DNA from: Isoetes taiwanensis | Lineage: Eukaryota; Streptophyta; Lycopodiopsida; Isoetales; Isoetaceae | NCBI GenBank assembly: GCA_021234155.1 | Contig: JAJEKV010000006.1 | Coordinates: 9,515,003-9,579,002, forward strand | Direction of reading: 5' to 3' | Length of the DNA: 64,000 nucleotides | Part shown: one piece after another, positions 57,872-64,000 of the stretch | Position numbering within the stretch: position 1 is the first letter of the stretch | Layout: every line of letters starts with the position of its first letter | Position numbers and translations under genes: made by a program | Notes under the pieces: generated by a model | Database searches by the model: none | The model's input: only the letters and a program-made list of their open reading frames with translations | What the model was told of the DNA's origin: nothing

Positions 57872-59059
57872 GTGGAGTACTTGGGGCACGTGATCACAGC
57901 AGAAGGCATTTCCACAGACCCTGCAAAGATCGAAGCTGTGATCGGTTGGCTGGCACCAAAGAACACGCATGAAGTCAGGAGCTTCCTAGGCCTAGCAGGC
58001 TATTATAGAAGATTTGTGAAGAATTTTGCCAAGGTAGCACCGCCATTAACGGATCTCACAAAAGGTGGGAAGATAAAAGATTGGGCAACTCATTGGCAAA
58101 ACAAGGCCCAAAAAGCATTTGAGACACTAAAGGAAGCTTTGACGACGGCACCAGTATTGGTCTTGCCATATCCGACCAAAGATAAGCTCGTAGCAACAGA
58201 TGCTAGCAGGATAGCGACAGGCGCAGTCCTCATGCAGGAGGAAAGAGTAGTGGCCTATGATTCCAAGAAGTTGAACGACGCCGAGCAGCGCTACCCAACG
58301 CACGATCAAGAGCTCCTGGCCATAGTAAGGGCTTTAAGAATTTGGAGACATTATCTATTGGGAAGAAAATTCCAGCTAGACACAGATCACCAAAGCCTTC
58401 AATACATATTGACGCAGCCGCTCCTCAATTTGAGGCAAAGGAGATGGATGGAATTCTTGGAAGAATATGACTTTGAGATAAGTTATAAGCCAGGGAAGCT
58501 CAACGTAGTTGCGGATGCCCTTTCCAGGAAGCCATTGGCAACAAGAATTCATTGTAACGCCATATCAACACTCGTAAGCGAGTTTGGCAGGAAGATTGAG
58601 GAAACATTGCCGACGGACCTCGACTTCAAGGAAGTTTGGGCGAGCCTTTCCAAAGAGGCCAGGACCGACAAGGAAAGGGTGACGTTCAGGCACTACAAGA
58701 AGGAGGGAAACTTGCTATATTATAAAAATAAATTGTGTGTACCAAAATCTTCTCAAGTTAGAAAGCTTATCTTGAATGATACACACAATAGTCCCATAGC
58801 AGGGCATGCAGGGTTCATGGAGACATACTTCAAGATTAGAAGCAGTTATTATTGGCCTGGCATGAAGAAGGAAATAGCAAGGTATATTAGAGAGTGCCAG
58901 ATATGCCAGCAGACAAAGGCGGAACAGCTCCGGATTCCAGGTGCCTTAGAACCATTGCCCGTGCCAAACGCTAAGTGGGAGGTAATAAGTATGGATTTTA
59001 TTACAGGACTCCCAAGAACAAAGAAGGGGCAAAGATGCATTGATGGTGGTAGTAGATAA
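57872..59059 (+). CDS. Gypsy-2 pol: RT connection, RNase H and integrase zinc module (open)
   Basis: An uninterrupted 395-codon frame. Residues 1-60: [25 protein letters not shown] (RT thumb). About 85-215: RNase H with LVATDAS (catalytic D), [31 protein letters not shown] and VADALSRKP. About 300-365: [15 protein letters not shown] with [10 protein letters not shown] and [12 protein letters not shown], the HHCC zinc-binding domain of integrase. It ends [13 protein letters not shown], where a one-base shift near 59035 leads to the integrase core. The start is not a real initiator, because this is the middle of a Gag-Pol polyprotein. It is the longest open coding stretch in the window. Confidence 0.9.
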   Translation: MEYLGHVITAEGISTDPAKIEAVIGWLAPKNTHEVRSFLGLAGYYRRFVKNFAKVAPPLTDLTKGGKIKDWATHWQNKAQKAFETLKEALTTAPVLVLPYPTKDKLVATDASRIATGAVLMQEERVVAYDSKKLNDAEQRYPTHDQELLAIVRALRIWRHYLLGRKFQLDTDHQSLQYILTQPLLNLRQRRWMEFLEEYDFEISYKPGKLNVVADALSRKPLATRIHCNAISTLVSEFGRKIEETLPTDLDFKEVWASLSKEARTDKERVTFRHYKKEGNLLYYKNKLCVPKSSQVRKLILNDTHNSPIAGHAGFMETYFKIRSSYYWPGMKKEIARYIRECQICQQTKAEQLRIPGALEPLPVPNAKWEVISMDFITGLPRTKKGQRCIDGGSR

Positions 59060-60070
59060 GTTGTCAAATATGGCCCACTTTGTGCCGTGCAGACAACAGA
59101 TGCATTAGACACAAACAACCTATATTTGTTAAGGAGATTTTTAGGCTCCATGGCATGCCGAGGGAGATAATCTCGGATAGAGACTCCAAGTTTATGAGTG
59201 CCTTTTGGCAGGACCTATTCACCACCATCCAGACAAAGCTTTCGATGAGCACGGCATATCATCCCCAAACAGATGGTCGACGGAGAGGACAAACAGATCA
59301 TCGAAGATATGTTAAGAAGCTATGTATGGAACAAGCAATCCAAGTGGGATGATTTCATCCACCTAGTAGAGTTTGCATACAACAAAGACCAAGCGTGAGT
59401 CATCGCAGATGAGTCCTTTTATGATTAACTACTGGTATCGTTGTCTTACCCCCGGATACTTGGCACAACCCCTCAGGTCCAAGGTGGAAGTCTCCCAGAT
59501 GCTTTCGAAATGCAAGACTTGGTGGAGGAAGTGAGAGGATATCTCCTTGGCAAAGAAGAAGCGGCCGAGAAAAAGCATCGCCGACAAGCATAGGACAAGA
59601 AGAGAATTTGAAGTGGGAGACAAAGTGTGGTTGAAAATCAAGGTCAAGCGTGGCCAAGTCTCGCGATCGGCAAATTGCAAGAAGCTTGCTCCAAGATGGG
59701 CTGGACCTTTCAGGATAGAGAAAAGAGTAGGTACCAATCCTACAAGTTAGACCTACCAAAGACATCTTAAAATCCATAAAGTTTTCCACGTAAGTCCGCT
59801 AAAGAGGCACACCCCTAATCCCCGAGGAAGTATTGGAGACAAATGAGTTTTTAGAAATGACCGGACCGAGCATATTGAAATCGTCCCTAAGTCCTTCTTG
59901 ATAGATCTTATAAGAAGACAAGAAGGTCAAAATTTCTCAATACCTTGTGAAGTGGAAGCACTTACCGATGAAGAGGCGCCACGCGGCACCGGGAATCGAT
60001 CTTAAGAAGCGCACTCGAAGTTTATGGAGCAATGCAAGGGTCGGCTCGTCAATCGGGCGTAGTCGACATC
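59036..60070 (+). pseudogene. Gypsy-2 integrase core, C-terminal part and chromodomain
   Basis: [17 protein letters not shown] (59040-59092) continues in the next frame; 59080-59352 has [19 protein letters not shown] and [12 protein letters not shown] (catalytic D region and downstream block). 59547-59750 has FEVGDKVWLKIKV and LAPRWAGPFRI, the GPY/F-type module. About 59925-59970 has ISQYLVKWKHLP, the start of a chromodomain as in Gypsy-1. The frame is broken at several CG-rich points. Confidence 0.8.
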
Positions 60071-60948
60071 AACCAGAAACAAGAAATCGCCTCGCATGTC
60101 GATTTGGGGTTAGATTAAAGCATGTGTAGCTAAGGTTAATCTACGCATGCACTTATCTTTGGGCATGGGTTGCATTGCATGCGTTGTTACGATGATGAGA
60201 CCACTACGGTGCTCTCTAGGGCGGTGTAATGTCAATGTAGGCATGACCGCTTCCGCTTGGTTGAGTGGAAGGTAGATTAGAAGTCTACTGCTTCCCGCGA
60301 AAGTAGACGACCTCGAGAGAAAGGAGGTCATTGTGTATGCATTGATAGGAAAAGCACCTCTAGTCAATGCCTCACGGGGGAGGGCCCTTCACGCCCACAT
60401 ACCTGAAGGACCCAAGTCCCACGGGCAACCAACTACAGGTGTAGGCATGAGCGGCATATAGGCATGATATGGCGCTATCTCCTCGGCCATGATGGGAGAA
60501 ACATAATCTTCCTATGCCGGGAGATATGCCTTGCATCCATATAATTCTATTAATGGGTGGTTCCCTTACAACCAACCCTTATAATAGTTAAAAATGTACT
60601 AACGTAGCGTACATCCTGCAGGTAATTAGAAGGACTAAGCGGCAGGAGGGTAGCGCTACGAGGACTCACAACACATAATTTTGGCCATAATGTGTTGTGA
60701 GGAGGCGATATGGAGTTCTAGCTTAAAACTTCTAAACTATAATTGATGTTAATTTTGTCAATAATAGATTATGAAGTAGAGGACTAAGAGCCTCTCACCA
60801 TAGTACAATTACAAAGAACTATAAATATTACCCGAGGTGATTAATATAACATGGATATAAAAGTTGTTGTAATTACAGGGATATGCAAAAACCCAAGGTG
60901 GGGAGACGCGTGATGCCGAGGACAAAGATCAAGTCAAGGTGGGGAGAA
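60071..60948 (+). other. Gypsy-2 3' untranslated region and polypurine tract
   Basis: Similar to 30100-30749 of Gypsy-1 (CTCTAGG...GTGTA-TGTCAA...GCATGACCGC). The PPT AAGGTGGGGAGAA lies immediately before the LTR. No gene seen. Confidence 0.7.
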
Positions 60949-62542
60949 TGTGACGTTCCAAAGATAATATACGCCTAACACGTATATTATAACGCCCGTC
61001 CACACGCATATGTCACGAAACGACATGTACTTGAGAGCGGATAACGTTGCACCTAGGAGCTAAAGGTTGCACCTAGGGGGCAACCTTGGATGTTGGGTCT
61101 CAGTAATTAAACATACACAACAAAGGTCCCTTGTTCATCCATTTCCAAATGGCTTAAAGCCATTTGTCCATGTGGATGCCCCAACCTAGATAGGGTCTAT
61201 ATAAGGGCTAAAACCCTAGACCCTAGCTTTCCTTTCATTTTGCCAATTAGGGTTTTCTAGAGCTTCCTTCCTTTTTCGCATTTAGGGTTCCCTTGGGCCC
61301 CATTCGCCAAGGTAGGACTCGAATCGCATTGCCGTGTCTCAAAGCCGGATTTGCACAACAAAGTTGTTGAGTAGCACCGCCTTCGGGCAAGATCGAGGAT
61401 GGACGCCTTCCGGATCGGAGCGAACCAAGGAGCAGGTATCTAGTTGTTCTCATTTGTGCAAAACCGCTCTTTGGGCGTGGCAATATGCTTGATTTAGTAT
61501 GTTAGATCATCTCCGTAAGCCTTGTAGATCCCTAGATCTGATACTCTAACGAACGAACCTAACATTGGATGTTAAGTAGATAAGATTGATGCGATTCTCT
61601 ATTTCTGTTCTGTGATATTGCATGTATTCCACTATGTGACCTCCTTGTATTGGGAAGGGGGTAGAGACCTAAAGGTCGTGGTAGTAGATGCTCCTAGCAT
61701 AGCATCTTAGTTCCCAAGTATTTGCGCCCGTGCACGTGAGCCCACCCGACCGGGGTGAAGGGGCAAGGCCCGGTTGATAAGGAGGAACTTGTCTCATCGC
61801 TGACCGCCCCCTCCGGTAGTAAAGCCTATCGGGGTCTCTGGCTGCTAGGCTTAATGGTTTGTCACCAAGCGTGTGGGCAAGGCATGAGCTCGACACTTTC
61901 GTGGGGGTGGTGAGTATGACCTTCCAAAGTGAGTTCAAGTCAAGTCGGGCATAAGGGGTGGCCTCTAGCCGCTGGAGATGAGCATGGATGCCTCTCGGAG
62001 GAGAGGCAACTCTCTTCCCCGCCTCATCGGGGCTGGGAGATGCAACCCAAGTAGTAGTAGCCCCTCGGCTATTCACCCGTAAGGCTACTGGTCAAGTCCC
62101 AACACTTTTCACCCTACTCGCAAAGTGTGCACGGGAGGGGCGGATGGAGGGGACTACCCCTAAGCCATGTTCTATGCCGACCAAATCCATTGCCATGAAT
62201 TCTGCCTCGCAATGAACTCGGAGACTGTGCCGCCAACATCCCCTTGAGTCTGAGCCCTGGGTAGGAACTCCCCTTGTTATTGTTGCTATGAAGGTATTGT
62301 TATCTCTGTGATGTTGCTATCTCTATGGTGATTGTATATTGTGAGTTGTGCTCACGTTTGTTTATTCACGCTTCCGCAGATAGGTCGACCCGATGGAAGA
62401 CGGGTGAATGACACATCCACTTTCCCTTGGCGGCTCGCCCCATGGGAGTAGAGTCGTGGATGGCCCCCCCGCCGCAAATGCCGGGGAATGCTCCTCCTTC
62501 GAATACGATGCGGGCATCGTATAAGGAGTAGGGGACGTCACA
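60949..62542 (+). repeat. Gypsy-2 3' LTR
   Basis: It starts TGTGACGTTCC and ends GACGTCACA, so the ends form the inverted pair TGTGACGT/ACGTCACA. It contains a TATATAAGGGCT TATA-like box at about 61198 and an R/U5-type leader with AGGGTTTTCTAGAGC. Parts match the Gypsy-1 LTR. The five bases after it are GTTAA; no left counterpart exists in the window. Confidence 0.85.
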
Positions 62543-62929
62543 GTTAATGAGGTAGCTATGCAGTCATGTCTTCTGCTACCATTATCTTCTCTGAGACATT
62601 GTGTTCAAATGATGCTTGGATATGTGCCAGTGTTTTTGAAGTTGTTGTTTCCATGTGTCTATGCAGTTTATCCATGGTTTTCGTATTAGATCTCATGAAT
62701 CATGCATGCGCACATGATGCACACAAAATAGGAACTTCTTCCTTGCTAACTCCTTTGCCAACTCCATCTGGTGGTTATCCATCAAATCTTCATTCACTAC
62801 AACCACTAAGGGGACGACCACCAGAAAGTCTCAAAGATGTTTGCGAGCACATTGATAATATACAAGTATATAAATATCCCAATAAATTTTCACAAGTGTA
62901 CAACTTCTATAAAAATCATAGTTTGTATC
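62543..62929. other. Unassigned, no gene seen
   Basis: The plus-strand open frame 62566-62967 has no recognisable motif and overlaps the ALG13-like fragment on the other strand. Confidence 0.4.
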
Positions 62930-63241
62930 TTGCCCGCATGACTCAAAGACAAGTGAAGCGTAGCTAATATGGGTTTTCAAGTTCGGGGAAAATCTAAACC
63001 AATCCACCTTTAAACCCCCATCTTCACGATTTGACTGCAAAATAAACATTCAGCGTGACTATATTATTAAAAGCATGATATAAAGTAGTACCTTCTCTGG
63101 CACATATGTTCCACGACCAATTTGGAAAAGTATAGAAGGAAATCCAAGAGAAACCAGAACCCTCTGACGTAACAGTGAGTCTGCTGAGCGTACGAGTGCA
63201 TCAAAGCTGGTAGTACCAATAGTTACAAATACAAGCTTCTC
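62930..63241 (-). pseudogene. ALG13: ALG13-like UDP-GlcNAc transferase fragment, two exons
   Basis: Minus exon about 63241-63092 encodes KLVFVTIGTTSFDALVRSAD and FQIGRGTYVPEK, the N-terminal signature of ALG13 (glycosyltransferase family 28 C-terminal fold: V-F-V-T-x-G-T-T-x-F-D-A-L-V and G-R-G). A 57-nt GT-AG intron (63091-63035) leads to REDGGLKVDWFRFSPNLK and ISYASLV. The expected I-S-H-A-G motif is present only after a one-base shift (near 62950), and then similarity stops. ALG13 with ALG14 adds the second GlcNAc to the dolichol-linked oligosaccharide at the ER. The upstream frame has a TGA before the first codons and the catalytic C-terminal half is missing, so this is a gene fragment. 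Confidence 0.7.
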
Positions 63242-64000
63242 TCATTGATTTGGCGTCTTTGGAACTTTTCCATCAACCATTGTTGTGCATCCCCAGCCTA
63301 TTCCTAATATGAATCACCCAAAAGCCCAAGTCAGAAACCACTCTTTGATGCTGCAATTCGTAAAAGATATAACAAGGGACATGCTTCCCTTTAATTCAAA
63401 AATAAAATACAATGTCCTTCATGTGGAAGAAGGGGCTAGTGCGATAGGACAGTGGTGGAATGACTTGGCACATGGAATTCAAGCAAGATGGCATGTAAAA
63501 CGAGATTTACTTACTAGTTGGTATCCCTCAGAAATGCCTGGACGTAGCCGCCCTCAGATTATGTAGTCTTGGAATGCCGTGCACTCTCCAACAAAAAACG
63601 ACTGAAGTTGCTTTTCGAAGGTGTTCGCATAGCGTCACACATAAGACTTGTACAGTAGCAACACAAGGAACTAGTGCATGAGTTTAATCATATTTGGGAG
63701 CAAGACATTGAAGAGGATAACATGAAATGGAAAATTTTCTAGAAGTGAGCCACACTCCCGCTATCTTTACGTAAACCTGCTATCTATTAATCAATATCCG
63801 GTCTTCCATATCTTGGATCCTATCAAAGAGAATTTAATCTTTTCTTCCCTCTTTCTCTCGTGAATTGAAGCCCATAGGATCCGTGGTTTCCGCCATTTTT
63901 CACATCCCGTAGTCCAAAGATCGCCTTCAAACCGAATCGGTAAAACCGCCCCAAAGCTTCCGATTTTCCTTCTTAGCAAAGCGAAGGAGCGTGTAAGCTT
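63242..64000. other. Unassigned window end
   Basis: The plus-strand open frame 63285-63566 (93 codons, with EGASAIGQWWNDLAHGIQAR) looks protein-like but I do not recognise it. No other gene is supportable. Confidence 0.4.

Larger units (their letters stand above)
55640..62542 (+). mobile_element. Gypsy-2: chromovirus with 3' LTR but no 5' LTR
   Basis: Gag, protease, RT, RNase H, integrase and chromodomain occur in Ty3/Gypsy order, then a PPT (about 60936-60948, AAGGTGGGGAGAA) and an LTR (60949-62542). The proteins and LTR are related to Gypsy-1 (shared GATGCCGAGGACA before the PPT, and GGGGGTAGAGACCT and GTTCTATGCCG in the LTR), so they are the same lineage but different families. The 5' LTR and PBS are absent from the flank, where CACTA sequence ends at 54985. 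Confidence 0.85.

Overview
The window is nuclear DNA of a land plant, probably one with a large, transposon-rich genome. The evidence is a spliced D-type cyclin gene with an LxCxE motif and plant-type GT-AG introns, chromodomain-type Ty3/Gypsy elements primed by a tRNA-iMet-like site, a CACTA (En/Spm, TNP2) transposon, a Copia remnant and several LINE lineages. I cannot name the species. A fern or other large-genome plant is only a guess. There are no operons, bacterial-type sites, rRNA genes or CRISPR arrays. I recognised no tRNA gene.

Region by region. 1-11.45 kb is a LINE graveyard. It holds a LINE-A 3' end (1-530, +), a degenerate LINE-A with endonuclease, linker and RT (about 1560-4062, -), a Copia RT/RNase H scrap (4063-4667, -), a LINE-A on + split by a nested LINE-B (LINE-B 5890-8218; LINE-A halves 4850-5889 and 8219-8725), and another LINE-A on - (about 8940-11450) lying tail to tail with it. 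11.45-13.1 kb is low-information DNA with a 63-bp tandem duplication. 13.1-16.5 kb is the only convincing intact host gene, a six-exon CYCD cyclin (14389-15994), with three G-boxes upstream. 16.5-23.2 kb is AT-rich repeat debris: duplications, a zf-RVT LINE scrap, an LTR-like stretch, a hairpin doublet and a 34-nt poly(A).

23,246-33,587 is a Gypsy chromovirus (Gypsy-1) with LTR - PBS - gag-pol-chromodomain - PPT - LTR, followed by a second PBS and leader and then a third, truncated LTR. This is a recombinant LTR-internal-LTR-(deleted internal)-LTR structure. 34.0-36.2 kb holds a truncated Gypsy on the minus strand. 38.07-45.95 kb is a GC-rich tandem array of about 1.1-1.25 kb monomers, with about 0.3 kb subrepeats amplified inside the last one. 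About 46.5-54,985 is a CACTA transposon on the minus strand (TNP2 with DUF4218-like and DUF4216-like parts), with subterminal repeats, a recognisable right terminus and cargo-like coding remains that include a SET-domain-like fragment. 55.6-62,542 is a second chromovirus of the same lineage (Gypsy-2), with its 3' LTR but no 5' LTR. 62.93-63.24 kb is a two-exon fragment of an ALG13-like glycosyltransferase gene on the minus strand. The last 0.75 kb is unassigned.

Coding frames in the GC-rich parts (Gypsy-1, the array, CACTA, parts of Gypsy-2) are broken mostly by 1-3 nt indels at CG-rich positions, while AT-rich stretches of the same repeats are identical. Consensus-sequence error in methylated DNA must therefore be considered before these frames are called dead. 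All coordinates of degenerate elements are approximate.
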